DNA of 64,000 nucleotides from Caballeronia sp. GAFFF1. GTDB lineage: Bacteria > Pseudomonadota > Gammaproteobacteria > Burkholderiales > Burkholderiaceae. The stretch lies in contig NZ_JALQEM010000032.1 of assembly GCF_023630705.1 (NCBI RefSeq), positions 1 to 64,000 on the forward strand. The letters are read 5' to 3'. Shown one piece after another: positions 26,961 to 36,138 of this stretch (position 1 is the stretch's first letter; every line of letters starts with the position of its first letter). Position numbers and translations under genes: made by a program. The notes below the pieces were generated by a model that was not told the DNA's origin, searched no databases, and saw only the letters and a list, made by a program, of their open reading frames with translations.

Positions 26961-27518
26961 ATGGGCAAGATGGAAAGCGCGAGGCTGATCTATGTCATGG
27001 GCCCTTCCGGGGCGGGCAAAGACTCACTGTTGGCATTTGCGCGTGAACGCGTCGGCACACGCGTCATGTTCGCGCATCGGTACATCACGCGCGCCATTAC
27101 TGACGGCGAGAACCATATCGCGCTCACGCCCGACGAATTCGCCTCGCGTCTTTCTCACGGGCTCTTTGCGATGCATTGGGAAAGCCTCGGTCTGCGCTAT
27201 GGCATCGGTATCGAACTGGATGCGTGGCTCGCGCGCGGTATCTCCGTCGTCGTCAACGGTTCGCGGCAGCACGCGCCGGAGGCGCTCATGCGTTACCCGG
27301 ACGCATGCTTCGTCCATATCGATGCCGCGCCTGCCGTGCTGGCCGCGCGGCTTGCAAGGCGTGGACGCGAAGATGCGCGTCAGATCGAGGCGCGGCTCGC
27401 ACGCAGGCCCGCGTTCGAACTTCCTCGTCATGCGCGCGTGGTGCATATCGATAATTCCGGCTTGCTTGCAGAAGCCGGCAGCCAATTCTTGAACATCGTC
27501 GGTCACGCTGGACAATAG
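26961..27518 (+). CDS. phnN: Ribose 1,5-bisphosphate phosphokinase PhnN
   Basis: 185 residues, guanylate-kinase-like fold: Walker A GPSGAGKDS at 14-22, RYITRAITDGENHIALT, and FAMHWESLGLRYGI typical of PhnN. It makes PRPP from ribose 1,5-bisphosphate in the C-P lyase route. The ATG at 26961 has AGGA upstream and gives the family length. The other phn genes are not here, so it may serve another PRPP route. Confidence 0.88.
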   Translation: MGKMESARLIYVMGPSGAGKDSLLAFARERVGTRVMFAHRYITRAITDGENHIALTPDEFASRLSHGLFAMHWESLGLRYGIGIELDAWLARGISVVVNGSRQHAPEALMRYPDACFVHIDAAPAVLAARLARRGREDARQIEARLARRPAFELPRHARVVHIDNSGLLAEAGSQFLNIVGHAGQ

Positions 27519-27745
27519 CGCAACGGCAAGAGGACACGCGTGCCATTGCACTGCTGGCACACGAACTGGACATGGCGCCGAATCGAGCGCATTCTGCGCA
27601 CGCTCTTGAATGGGCCTGTCCAGCAGCGTGACATGTCAATGAACTCATTCGGGCAGTCACGCACGAAGGCGTCAAAATGCATCCTGAGCGCCGAGGCGCT
27701 GCCTGCACGCTTCGGCATGCGCCGATAAAATGACCGCATGTCCAA
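27503..27745 (-). CDS. Possible small protein with a CxxC motif
   Basis: An 80-codon frame with about 70% G/C at third positions and a C-terminal FVCQQCNGTRVLLPLRYC segment. It overlaps the end of phnN by 16 bp and the first codons of the downstream membrane-protein gene. No ribosome binding site or family is recognised; the real start could be the Met at codon 21. Could equally be a chance frame. Confidence 0.25.
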   Translation of the reverse strand: MDMRSFYRRMPKRAGSASALRMHFDAFVRDCPNEFIDMSRCWTGPFKSVRRMRSIRRHVQFVCQQCNGTRVLLPLRYCPA

Positions 27746-28484
27746 GTCCCAAGAGAACTCGCGGCGGCACGAGCCCGACTTGCCGCTTCATACCCCCAGC
27801 ACTGCTTCGCTCGCTCTGGCTGCGGCTATCGCAATGGTCGCGTGGCTAGCCATCGCAGCGCAGACGGACCTGACCATCGCACGTTCGCTCGACCGCGGCC
27901 TGACCGTTATGGACGGTATCGCCCGCATGAGCAGCTACCTCACGAATCTGACGGTATTGCTTACGGCTATCTGCTTCACGTGTGTCGCCACGCGCGCTCA
28001 GGCACCGCTTGCGCGCTTCTTTCGTCAGCCGACGGTCGTAACCGCAGTCGTCGTATATATGGTCTTCGTCGGCATCGCGTACAACACGCTTCTGCGCTTT
28101 CTATGGACACCATCGGGCTATCGCGCGTTCGTCAACGAGTCGCTGCATACGGTGGTGCCCGCGCTGTCCGCGTTGTACTGGCTCTTGTTCGTGCCGCGCT
28201 TTCATCTTTCGTGGCGGCGATGCGCGCTCTGGCTCGTCTATCCGCTCGGCTATCTTTTCATAACGCTATGGCGCGGAAGCGAATCGGAGTTTTACCCGTA
28301 CTGGTTCATCGACGTGTCCGAGCTGGGTTACGAGCGCGTGTTTCTCAATGCCGCGATGCTGGTCGTGGCTTTCCTCGTGCTGATGAGCGTCTTTCTCGTC
28401 ATCAATCACCGGCGCGACGATTTGCGCGTGCCCGACCCGGACGTCGACTCCGACGACGTATCGGATTCGGGCGCGCCGCATTAA
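27738..28484 (+). CDS. Pr6Pr family membrane protein
   Basis: 248 residues with about six membrane helices; the segment MSSYLTNLTVLLTAICF and the helix-loop with WLVYPLGYLFITLWRG and YPYWFIDVSELGYERVFLNA are characteristic of the Pr6Pr (FAR-17a/AIG1-like) family. Inner membrane; function unknown. Acidic C-terminal tail. Convergent with the EthD gene, 7 bp apart. Confidence 0.78.
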   Translation: MSKSQENSRRHEPDLPLHTPSTASLALAAAIAMVAWLAIAAQTDLTIARSLDRGLTVMDGIARMSSYLTNLTVLLTAICFTCVATRAQAPLARFFRQPTVVTAVVVYMVFVGIAYNTLLRFLWTPSGYRAFVNESLHTVVPALSALYWLLFVPRFHLSWRRCALWLVYPLGYLFITLWRGSESEFYPYWFIDVSELGYERVFLNAAMLVVAFLVLMSVFLVINHRRDDLRVPDPDVDSDDVSDSGAPH

Positions 28485-28491
28485 ACAACGA

Positions 28492-28800
28492 TTAGGCATC
28501 CTTGGTATCGAACATCAATACCTCTACGCCCGCCTGCGCGAAGTTGGACAGATCGCCGGCGGTTGCCTGGCCTTCCGGCGATTCGAGCGCGGATCGGATT
28601 GCATCGAGCGAATCGAATTCGAGCACGGCGACGAGGTGATACGGCGATTCGCCTTGCGCCACCGTGACCGGTCCCGTGCTCAACTCATAACGCTTGAGGC
28701 CCGGTAGCTTTTTGGCGAGCGGAACATGCGTGGATGTGTAATGTGCATCGAATGCCTGTTTGTCCGACGGCGTTTTATACAGTGCAACCAGCTTGGCCAT
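28492..28800 (-). CDS. EthD family protein
   Basis: 102 residues with an alpha/beta ferredoxin-like dimeric barrel of EthD type (LVALYKTPSDKQAFDAHYTSTHVPLAKKLPG; FAQAGVEVLMF). EthD-like proteins are small companions of oxidative pathways, often without known chemistry. AAGGAGA lies before the ATG. It is the last same-strand gene after the xox operon (39 bp), so it may be co-transcribed. Confidence 0.85.
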   Translation of the reverse strand: MAKLVALYKTPSDKQAFDAHYTSTHVPLAKKLPGLKRYELSTGPVTVAQGESPYHLVAVLEFDSLDAIRSALESPEGQATAGDLSNFAQAGVEVLMFDTKDA

Positions 28801-28839
28801 GTCGTGTCTCCTTGGTGCGGGCCTGCCTGAGGGAACGGG

Positions 28840-29781
28840 CTACTGCTTTTCCAGCTGAAGATAGATGCGTTGCACGTTCTGCGGCTGCGCGGTCGTGTAG
28901 AGCTTATAGCCGCTGAATGCGGGCAACTGCACTGCGTGCATTGCCTGCGTGAGACTCATGCCGCTCTTATAGGCTTGCTTCACGGATGCATCGAGCTCGC
29001 GCAAATACAGGCCTGTCTGCAGAATGGCGTCACCGCGCAAAGGCGGACCGAACGCGGGCACGACGGTGTTCAGGTCGAGCGCACGCAGGTTTTCGAGCGC
29101 AGCGAGCCAGCCCGGTATCTGCTCGTTGCGTAGCTCGGGAATCCGGCCATTCGAAACCAGACTGCCCGCGAACAGCACACCGGTTTCGGTATCGAGCACG
29201 GCTAGATCGCCGGGTGTGCTCGCGGGGCCGAAATGCAGCAATTGCAACTTGCGTCCGCCATTCTCTATTTCAGTGGTCCCGTCGATGGTGCGGTCAGGCA
29301 CGGTCACGCGCGAGCCTGCCATTTCATCTTCGCCGAGTGTCTTGCGCAGATTCGCAAGACAGATCGAGCAGCGATCATGTATCAGTTGCGCGGCGCGAAC
29401 ATGCGCGAGTATCGGCACGTTCTGGTCGCGGAAGGCAGCGGCGCCGAAGACGAATTCCGGCGCTTGATGCGTGATGATAACGAGCGTCACCGGCAAAGGC
29501 GTCACCTTGCGGATGGCTTCGATCATCGCGCGGCCATAGCGATAAGACGGCCCCGTGTCGATCACAGTCACCCCGCTCGTCCCGACGATAAAGCCGTTAT
29601 TCGCGACGATGCCATGATTCTCCGGCGCCACCGCGTCTCCCGTGCCGATGAACGCGTACACCCCCGGCGCAATGCGCGTTGGCGCGGGCATGCCGGCGAG
29701 CGCGGCCATCGCCGGTCCAGCCCACGCACCGCATGCAATGAGAAGCGCGGCGATAAGTCGCCTCGCGTAGCGCAGCGTCAT
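28840..29781 (-). CDS. MBL-fold protein of the quinoprotein relay system, degenerate metal site
   Basis: 313 residues with a signal peptide (about 1-26) and a metallo-beta-lactamase fold (GFIVGTSGVTVIDTGPS). At the metal motif HxHxDH it reads H105-QAPEF: only the first His is kept. The later VVPAFGPP segment replaces the usual GHG. It resembles the 'quinoprotein relay system zinc metallohydrolase' families that accompany PQQ dehydrogenases; here hydrolase activity is doubtful. Overlaps the SoxYZ-like gene start-to-stop (ATGA). Confidence 0.78.
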   Translation of the reverse strand: MTLRYARRLIAALLIACGAWAGPAMAALAGMPAPTRIAPGVYAFIGTGDAVAPENHGIVANNGFIVGTSGVTVIDTGPSYRYGRAMIEAIRKVTPLPVTLVIITHQAPEFVFGAAAFRDQNVPILAHVRAAQLIHDRCSICLANLRKTLGEDEMAGSRVTVPDRTIDGTTEIENGGRKLQLLHFGPASTPGDLAVLDTETGVLFAGSLVSNGRIPELRNEQIPGWLAALENLRALDLNTVVPAFGPPLRGDAILQTGLYLRELDASVKQAYKSGMSLTQAMHAVQLPAFSGYKLYTTAQPQNVQRIYLQLEKQ

Positions 29782-30641
29782 TTCATTGCCGACGCTTGCC
29801 CGGCCGCTTGCGTCTGAATAGCGATCGCGCCTTCGAACTGCTTGTTCTTGGTGTCCTCTATATGCGCTTTCAACTCGCCATTCCCGGCCGGCAGGAAGTA
29901 GAAGCGAAAATTCGGGTTCTCGCTGATCGAGAAGTTGACGTTCGCGGTCATCACCGGCTTATCCGCATAGGTGACGGCGACCTTGCGAATGAAATAGGCC
30001 GTCGCATAGTTGCGCGTAATCTGGTTCATCGCCATGCCGGTGCGGTTCGGGTGCCGCACCATCACTTGCGCGAGTTGCGGCTTGCCGACGACCGCCGTGC
30101 CCTCCGATTGCAATCGAACCGCGCCTGCCGCGCGTTCGGCTGCATCGTCGTCCTTGCCGGCGGGTGCCGAGCAACCGCCCGATGCCTTCACGAAGCGCAC
30201 CGCGCTATACAGGTGCCCGTCGTTTGTCTCGGCGATGGCGCGCATGAACGTATAGTCCTCCACGCGCACACGGGTTTCGATGCTCGCCAGTCCCGACTCG
30301 GGCGTGAATTCGAAATAGCCTGCATACGGCTCGGGATTCTCGTCGATGAAAAGGTAGATCTTCCTGATGTAGTGCGCGGGACTTTGCGCGAACTGTGCGT
30401 TGATCGCGATAGGAACGACTGCGGCATCTGCCGCGCGGGCCGGAGCGTCGAGCGTGATGACGGATTCGCCATGCGTATCGACCGTTCGCCCCTTGAACGC
30501 GCCTTCCTTGAAATCAAGCCAACGAGCGACCTTGTTCGAGTCCTCGTCCGGCTGTGCGGCGTGCGCAAGCGATGCCATCAACGCAAGCAGCGCGAACAAG
30601 GCGCCGCGTGCGCACATAGAGCCAGGCGTATCGGTCATCAT
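29778..30641 (-). CDS. Quinoprotein dehydrogenase-associated SoxYZ-like carrier protein
   Basis: 287 residues: signal peptide (about 8-29), SoxY-like domain (about 45-160) ending in VKASGGCSAP where Cys157 corresponds to the SoxY carrier cysteine, then a SoxZ-like domain (about 180-280, MVRHPNRTGMAMNQITRNY). Such fused SoxYZ-like proteins are found next to PQQ dehydrogenases of the XoxF type; their cargo is unknown. The ATG at 30641 is chosen because GGAGG lies 5 bp upstream. Stop overlaps the next gene. Confidence 0.82.
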   Translation of the reverse strand: MMTDTPGSMCARGALFALLALMASLAHAAQPDEDSNKVARWLDFKEGAFKGRTVDTHGESVITLDAPARAADAAVVPIAINAQFAQSPAHYIRKIYLFIDENPEPYAGYFEFTPESGLASIETRVRVEDYTFMRAIAETNDGHLYSAVRFVKASGGCSAPAGKDDDAAERAAGAVRLQSEGTAVVGKPQLAQVMVRHPNRTGMAMNQITRNYATAYFIRKVAVTYADKPVMTANVNFSISENPNFRFYFLPAGNGELKAHIEDTKNKQFEGAIAIQTQAAGQASAMK

Positions 30642-30661
30642 GATGCCCTCCATGCTGCCTG

Positions 30662-31699
30662 TTACTGCTCCCATTCGAGTTCCGCATAAGCGGCCGTCAC
30701 ATTGCGACGATGATAGACCTCGTAGAGCAGCCATTTGTCGCGCTGATCGAGGCCAACGGTGTCTACGGCTTGTTGAATCGTCGCGCCGCGCTTGATAGCT
30801 TCGCGCACGTCACGCGCGAGTTCGGCAAGGTACTGCTCTTCTGCTTCGAGTGACTGCTGCCACGGCGGATCGAGCGGACCATGTCCCGGCACGACGTGTC
30901 GCGGATTCATCTGCTTAATACGTGCAATGTCATCCAACCAGCCGACGACACTCCCGTCCACCACCGGAATGCAGCGCACGAAAAGCAGATCCCCGGTCCA
31001 TAAGGTGCCGCTCTTCTCATCGTATACCGTCAAGTCGTTGTTGGTATGCGCTGTTTGCCATGTGCGCAATGTCAACGGACGGTCGCCGAGATCGAGCGTT
31101 GCGGTGCCATCCACCGTTTGCGTCGGCCCGATGATTTCGCTGCCTTCGGCGATGCCTCCGAGCTCCCGGTTCAGCGCGCGAAGATAATTCTCCGCCCGCG
31201 ACGCCTCGGCTTGCGCGAGCTTCACGCTTCCGACGAATTGTGGATGATCGTCCACGAACGCCGCATTGCCGAAGATATGGTCCGGGTGCATGTGCGTGTT
31301 GATGACATGGCAGACCGGCAGCGGCGTGATCTGCCGCACCGCTTGCCTCAGCGCGCGTCCCTCTGCGAGCGTGCCGCCCGTGTCGATGACCGCGACGCAG
31401 CGCGTACCGACGATGAAGCCCACGTTCGCGATATCGCCCTTGTTCGCGCGTGTCGCAATGTCATCGTGAGCGCGATGCGCGTATTCGCCGGGCGCAATCT
31501 GCTGCATCGAAAGCGGCGGTTCCGCGCGCGTGTGTGCGACAAGAAGCGCAAAGAGCAACAACGCATGCCATGCGAATGAGAACGCCTCGATGCCTACTCG
31601 CACAGGCGATGCGATGAACGCCGAAACGCCGTACATCAGCGCGATAGCCGCTTCGCGTCCCGGCGCAAGCGTAGTCGAGCGGGCGAGGTTCACGCGCAC
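30662..31699 (-). CDS. Quinoprotein relay system zinc metallohydrolase (MBL fold)
   Basis: 345 residues from a GTG at 31699; a shorter start (GTG at 31603) would place the signal peptide (AFSFAWHALLLFALLVAHTRA) at the true N-terminus and is likely. The metal motif is intact (H136-x-H138-x-D140-H141 in NTHMHPDHIFGN), with TGDLLF and GHGPLD further on. A periplasmic zinc hydrolase of a family that accompanies PQQ dehydrogenases; substrate unknown. Confidence 0.82.
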   Translation of the reverse strand: MRVNLARSTTLAPGREAAIALMYGVSAFIASPVRVGIEAFSFAWHALLLFALLVAHTRAEPPLSMQQIAPGEYAHRAHDDIATRANKGDIANVGFIVGTRCVAVIDTGGTLAEGRALRQAVRQITPLPVCHVINTHMHPDHIFGNAAFVDDHPQFVGSVKLAQAEASRAENYLRALNRELGGIAEGSEIIGPTQTVDGTATLDLGDRPLTLRTWQTAHTNNDLTVYDEKSGTLWTGDLLFVRCIPVVDGSVVGWLDDIARIKQMNPRHVVPGHGPLDPPWQQSLEAEEQYLAELARDVREAIKRGATIQQAVDTVGLDQRDKWLLYEVYHRRNVTAAYAELEWEQ

Positions 31700-31717
31700 C
31701 TGGTCACTGATGCGGCG

Positions 31718-32485
31718 TTATCGGCTCGCGCGCGGCACGTTCCCCGCCTTGACAGGCGCGCCCGCGGGCGGCGACAGATTCTTGAGCGCCCCTTGATAAG
31801 CGATCGTTTCCTTTTGCAGCGGATGGGCGAAGTCATTGCCCGCGCCCGGCACTTCCGTGCGAATCATGAGGAGGCCGCCGGGCACGTCGTCGGCGATCAC
31901 AAACGTATAACGCTTGCCCGTGTACTGCGAGAAACGTTCGGCATTGGGATCGTTCAGGTAAGGCTGAATGACGACCTGACGCGCCGTCACATGCCTGCCG
32001 CCTCCGATTCCGAGCGCATCGCTCGATACGGACGTAATCGCCGGAGCCGCTGCCAGCGCGAGACGAACGCGCTGCTGGAAATAGCGCCGCTGTCCGCCCG
32101 TCAATTGCTCCATCTCGGCAACGTCGTGCTCCAGAAAGTAGATGATGACGGGATTGCAAGGCAGACCGCCGGGTACATTCACAGGACCGGTGCGGTCCGT
32201 TACGCGCGCATCGTTCTTGCTGTTTCCGGGACTCACGACGAGCACGCGCACCGTATCGCTGACTTTTGCGGGCGGGCCGGAATAGTCCACGGAGTAATCC
32301 AGTTCCGTCTGCGGCTCCACGCCGTTCATATGCGGCTGAAGGAACACGAGACGTTCGGCGGGCGCAATCTCCGCGCCCGGCGCCGAAGCGGCCGGCGGTG
32401 CTGCGGCCAACGCGTTATGCCCTTGCGCCAGGCCAAGCGCGCACACGGTCGTCACCGCGCGAAGAATGACGGCAGGCGTTCTCAT
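31718..32485 (-). CDS. Periplasmic hypothetical protein of the xox cluster
   Basis: 255 residues with a signal peptide (about 1-28, cleavage near ALAA). No family recognised with confidence. The mature part is beta-rich with a central GGLPCNPVIIYFLEHDVAEMEQLTGGQRRYF-like stretch containing the single Cys, and a HVTARQVVIQPYL segment. The start overlaps the XoxJ-like stop (ATGA), showing tight coupling to the methanol oxidation genes. Confidence 0.75.
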   Translation of the reverse strand: MRTPAVILRAVTTVCALGLAQGHNALAAAPPAASAPGAEIAPAERLVFLQPHMNGVEPQTELDYSVDYSGPPAKVSDTVRVLVVSPGNSKNDARVTDRTGPVNVPGGLPCNPVIIYFLEHDVAEMEQLTGGQRRYFQQRVRLALAAAPAITSVSSDALGIGGGRHVTARQVVIQPYLNDPNAERFSQYTGKRYTFVIADDVPGGLLMIRTEVPGAGNDFAHPLQKETIAYQGALKNLSPPAGAPVKAGNVPRASR

Positions 32486-33402
32486 TGTGCTTGCGCGGGT
32501 TGCATCGGCTGCAGAGGCAGCTGTGGAACTTGATAGCTCGTCAATATCTGGTCGATCTTTGGCTGATTCGACGCAATCCAGTTATCGACCTTGTCGCGCC
32601 ATGCTTTCTCTCCGTACCGCACGCCCATGGAGATTTCGAAGTCGAAACGAATGCCGGGTTGCGGCGGGAACGGAACAAGCCTTACTTTGTTATCCGAACG
32701 ATTGACGAAGTATCCAGCGATCGGTCCCCAGACGAACGCAGCATCGACGTTACCTTGCGACAGGTCGTGTTCGATCATTTCGCCGGGAAACGCCTCGGGA
32801 TCGCCGCTTTGCCCCTGATACGACACTGCCTGCTCGATAAGGTTATTCCTGAGCAGCCAGTCGACGGCCGGGCTTTTGACAAAGATGCCCAGCTTCATTT
32901 TCTTGAGTTGATCCGGCGGCAGACTCATGAGATCAGCGGGCGTCTTGATGTTCGCGTATTCCGGGCGATTCGGAAAGACCATTGCGTACGTGGAGTGCAG
33001 GTACGGCCGCGTCGTCGCAGTCAGTTCATAGCCTTTCGGTACGCCGATGATCAGGTCGCATTTGTATTGCTCGGTATTCGGCACCTTGTCGCGCAGCGTA
33101 TTCCTCACGAAACCCATGCGCTGCGGATAGAACGTATATTCGAGCTTGTAGCCGAAATCACTCGCCATCTGGCTCGCGATTTTGTTCTCGAAGCCTTCGC
33201 CTTTCTGGTTCGAGAGCGGCATGTTGTTGGGATCGGCGCATACGCGCAGCACGCCGTCCGCGCCGTCGTTGTTCGGCAGGCTCGGCGGCGGGCCGCCTGC
33301 GCCCTGCGCGAACGCGGCGTCGGTCGAAAGCAGAACAAGCGCTGAAAGCAGTGCGGCCATGCGACCGGATCGCACCGTACGACTGGCCTTACGCTGGAAC
33401 AT
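32482..33402 (-). CDS. xoxJ: XoxJ/MxaJ-like periplasmic solute-binding protein
   Basis: 306 residues: signal peptide (about 1-33), then a type II periplasmic binding fold with LRVCADPNNMPLSNQKGEGFENKIA, the hallmark of the quinoprotein dehydrogenase-associated binding-protein family. MxaJ/XoxJ proteins are thought to help activate or mature methanol dehydrogenase rather than transport. The ATG at 33402 has GGAGG 4-5 bp upstream. Lies 48 bp after the cytochrome gene. Confidence 0.85.
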   Translation of the reverse strand: MFQRKASRTVRSGRMAALLSALVLLSTDAAFAQGAGGPPPSLPNNDGADGVLRVCADPNNMPLSNQKGEGFENKIASQMASDFGYKLEYTFYPQRMGFVRNTLRDKVPNTEQYKCDLIIGVPKGYELTATTRPYLHSTYAMVFPNRPEYANIKTPADLMSLPPDQLKKMKLGIFVKSPAVDWLLRNNLIEQAVSYQGQSGDPEAFPGEMIEHDLSQGNVDAAFVWGPIAGYFVNRSDNKVRLVPFPPQPGIRFDFEISMGVRYGEKAWRDKVDNWIASNQPKIDQILTSYQVPQLPLQPMQPAQAQ

Positions 33403-33450
33403 GAAGCCTCCGGGAGTAGAAGCGGCCATTGCGCGCCGCTCGCGATGCCT

Positions 33451-33864
33451 TCACTTCGCATCGATTGCTTGCAGGTCGCCCGGATTGATCTTGCCGTCGG
33501 ACCGTCCTTTCAGGTACGTGTACAGATTCTCCCAATTCTTCTGCATCATCTGGCTCGCGCTGAAATCGGGCATGCCCTTGTCGACGCGTCCGCCGAAAAC
33601 CGTGCGATGGAATTCGTTCTTGTCGAGCGTCTTGAAAGCGTCGACCAGAGAGGGACCGACGAGACCTTCCTGTTTCGCCCCGTGACACCGTTCGCAGGCG
33701 AGCGCGCGCCAGGTACGCCATCCTTGCAGCGTATCGTTGTCGACCTTGTTGCCGTCGACGACCTGGTACGCCACCGGCTTCATTTGCCCCGAAGAGGTCT
33801 GAGCGAAAGGCGCAGATGACGCAACGAGTGCTATCGACAACACCAGGATGGTTCGGCCTATCAT
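33451..33864 (-). CDS. xoxG: XoxG-like cytochrome c
   Basis: 137 residues: signal peptide (about 1-21) and one haem c site C57-E-R-C60-H61; the axial Met is probably in KGMPDFSASQM. The length and gene position immediately after xoxF match XoxG, the electron acceptor of lanthanide methanol dehydrogenase. GGAG precedes the ATG at 33864. Confidence 0.85.
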   Translation of the reverse strand: MIGRTILVLSIALVASSAPFAQTSSGQMKPVAYQVVDGNKVDNDTLQGWRTWRALACERCHGAKQEGLVGPSLVDAFKTLDKNEFHRTVFGGRVDKGMPDFSASQMMQKNWENLYTYLKGRSDGKINPGDLQAIDAK

Positions 33865-33953
33865 TCGCGTGTCTCCTTCAATATGTTTCTTATGCAAGGC
33901 CCTGCTTTGCGCGACGGCACGCATGCCGCCGCGCGTTCCTGCTCACGCCTATG

Positions 33954-35762
33954 TCAACTCGGGACAGCGAAGATGAAGAGCGTGCCGCCAAGCGCCGTGT
34001 ATTTCGCGAGTTCGCGGTACCCGCCTACCGCACCGAGACCTTCCGTCGACTTCTCGAGTCCCGCAGCCATGCCGATGCCGGCCCAGCCGCCGATGCCTGA
34101 ATACACGCCGACGTATTGCTTGCCCTGGTACTGATACGTGAACACGTTGCCGATGATGCCGGACGGCGTCTTGAACTTCCACAGCTCCTTGCCGTCCCTG
34201 ATGCGTACCGCCTTGATGTAGCCTTCGAGCGTGCCGTAGAACACGATGCCGCCTGCTGTCGCCAGCGCGCCGGACCACACCGAGAACCGCTCGGGCTTGG
34301 ACCATGCGATCTTGCCCTTGGCCGCATCCCACGCGATAAAGTTGCCCATCGCGCCGTTCTCGTTCGGGCCCGGGAACATCGAAAGCGTTGCGCCGACGAA
34401 CGGCTGACCCGACACGTAATCCACCTGGAACGGTTCGTAGTCCATACAAACGTGATTCGTGGGAACGAGGAAGAGACTCGAGTTCGGATCGTATGCGGCA
34501 GGCTGTTGATCTTTCGATCCGAGCGCGGCAGGACAAATGCCCTTCACGTTGTGATCCGGACCCGCCTGCTGTGTCGAATAGCTCGCGTTCCGAATAGGCA
34601 GGCCGCTCTTGATATCGACGCTATCGGCCCAATTAACTGCCGGATCGTACTTCTGCGCGACGAGCAGTTCGCCGGTTTCGCGGTTCAGCGTGTAGCCGAA
34701 GCCGTTGCGGTCGAAGTGAACGATCGCGGGCACCCGCTTGCCGCCGATGCTCAGATCCGACAAGATCATTTCATTGACGCCGTCATAGTCCCATTCGTCA
34801 TGCGGGGTCATTTGATAGACCCACTTCGCTTTGCCGGTATTCAGGTCGCGCGCGAAGATCGACATCGACCACTTGTTGTCACCGGGGCGCTGGGTCGGGT
34901 TCCACGTGCCAGGGTTACCCGTGCCGTAGTAGACAAGGTTGAGTTTCGGGTCCCATGCGTACCATCCCCATGTCGTGCCGCCGCCATATTTCCATTGATC
35001 GCCTTGCCAGCTCTTGGTCGATGAGTCGGCGCCCACGGGCATCATCTTGCCGTCGGACCACGTCATGGTTTGCTGCGGGTCCAGCAACATCTCATCGTCG
35101 GGGCCCGTGCTATAGGCCTTCCACACTTCCTTGCCGTCCTTGATGTTGTATGCCACGAGACGGCCACGCACGCCGAATTCGCCACCCGAAATGCCGGTCA
35201 GCACCTTGTCGCCGAATACGTGCGGCGCGTTCGTGTTCGTCTCGCCTTTCTTCGGATCGCCGTTCTGCGCGCTCCACACGACATCGCCTGTTTTGGCATC
35301 GAGCGCGACGAGTTTGGTATCGGCTTGCTGGAGGAAGATCTTGCCGTCGCCATAAGCGAGACCGCGGTTGACTGTGTCGCAGCACATCACGGAGATGACT
35401 TGTTGATCCTGCTTCGGCTGGTATTGCCAGATGAAGGTTTGGTCTTTCAGATTGACCGCGATGACTTTGTTAGGGAACGGCGAATGGATATACATCGTGT
35501 CGCCGATGACGAGCGGCGATCCTTCGTGACCACGTAGCACACCGGTGGACATGGTCCAGGCAACCTGCAACTTGCCGACGTTGTTTTCGTTGATCTGCTT
35601 GAGCGTGCTATAGCGGTGATTCGAGTAATCGCCCGCTTGCGCTGCCCAATTCGAAGGATTCTTGATGAGGCTGTCGAGTTGCGAATCGGCCTGCGCCACA
35701 TAGGAATTCAGGCCTGCCGTCGCAACCACCGCCAGTCCAAGAACCAGGGTGCGTAAGTTCAT
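33954..35762 (-). CDS. xoxF: Lanthanide-type PQQ-dependent methanol dehydrogenase XoxF
   Basis: 602 residues, periplasmic (signal peptide 1-25). Eight-bladed propeller quinoprotein: vicinal disulfide C127-C128, metal ligands E195 (GGEFGVRG) and N283 (TGNPGTWNP), catalytic D325 and the lanthanide-specific D327 in [10 protein letters not shown]; calcium-type MxaF has Ala at that place. It oxidises methanol (and other small alcohols) to formaldehyde, passing electrons to XoxG. GGAGGAG precedes the ATG at 35762. A -24/-12 promoter-like site lies at 35896-35914. No mxaF or mxaI is present. Confidence 0.95.
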   Translation of the reverse strand: MNLRTLVLGLAVVATAGLNSYVAQADSQLDSLIKNPSNWAAQAGDYSNHRYSTLKQINENNVGKLQVAWTMSTGVLRGHEGSPLVIGDTMYIHSPFPNKVIAVNLKDQTFIWQYQPKQDQQVISVMCCDTVNRGLAYGDGKIFLQQADTKLVALDAKTGDVVWSAQNGDPKKGETNTNAPHVFGDKVLTGISGGEFGVRGRLVAYNIKDGKEVWKAYSTGPDDEMLLDPQQTMTWSDGKMMPVGADSSTKSWQGDQWKYGGGTTWGWYAWDPKLNLVYYGTGNPGTWNPTQRPGDNKWSMSIFARDLNTGKAKWVYQMTPHDEWDYDGVNEMILSDLSIGGKRVPAIVHFDRNGFGYTLNRETGELLVAQKYDPAVNWADSVDIKSGLPIRNASYSTQQAGPDHNVKGICPAALGSKDQQPAAYDPNSSLFLVPTNHVCMDYEPFQVDYVSGQPFVGATLSMFPGPNENGAMGNFIAWDAAKGKIAWSKPERFSVWSGALATAGGIVFYGTLEGYIKAVRIRDGKELWKFKTPSGIIGNVFTYQYQGKQYVGVYSGIGGWAGIGMAAGLEKSTEGLGAVGGYRELAKYTALGGTLFIFAVPS

Positions 35763-35895
35763 GTCTCCTCCAGAATGGTGATGCCTCCGACCCAGGGATG
35801 ACCACGCTACCGGGTTGCATCGTGCGCGCCTTCTCAATGCAGGTAACGAGCTACGCTGTGCCCGGTCATGGCCGAACGCATGCGTATCGACGCCA

Positions 35896-35914
35896 TTTGC
35901 ATATTCCATGCCGG
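35896..35914 (-). promoter_or_regulatory. Sigma-54-like (-24/-12) promoter of xoxF
   Basis: The minus strand reads CCGGCATGGAATATGCAAA: GG and GC are exactly 10 bp apart as required, and the match to YTGGCACG-N4-TTGCW has three mismatches. It would start a ~125-nt xoxF leader. Further upstream (35961-35978) is a direct repeat TGTTCGCG-N2-TGTTCGCG. The rest of the 376-bp gap between xoxF and the next rightward gene shows no gene. Confidence 0.5.
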
Positions 35915-36138
35915 TTTAGTGCGCTCGTGCGCGTACTGGGATGGCGCGGGAATGACATGCTGTTCGCGCATGTTCGCGAGCTAGCGTGCGGCGTAGCGCG
36001 AGACATACTGTGTCAAATCCGCGAAATGCTGGCTTCTTAGCTTCGCTTCTGATGCGCCGCAGCAGTTTTGCGTTTGCTTGTGTGGCTTTGACGGAGACGC
36101 GCATACTGAATCACTCACGTATTGTTCGAGACCTCGCC

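Noticed and set aside
33954..35762. Calcium-type MxaF assignment for the methanol dehydrogenase
   Set aside because: The residue two positions after the catalytic Asp is Asp (D327), not Ala, and no mxaI-like small subunit gene follows.
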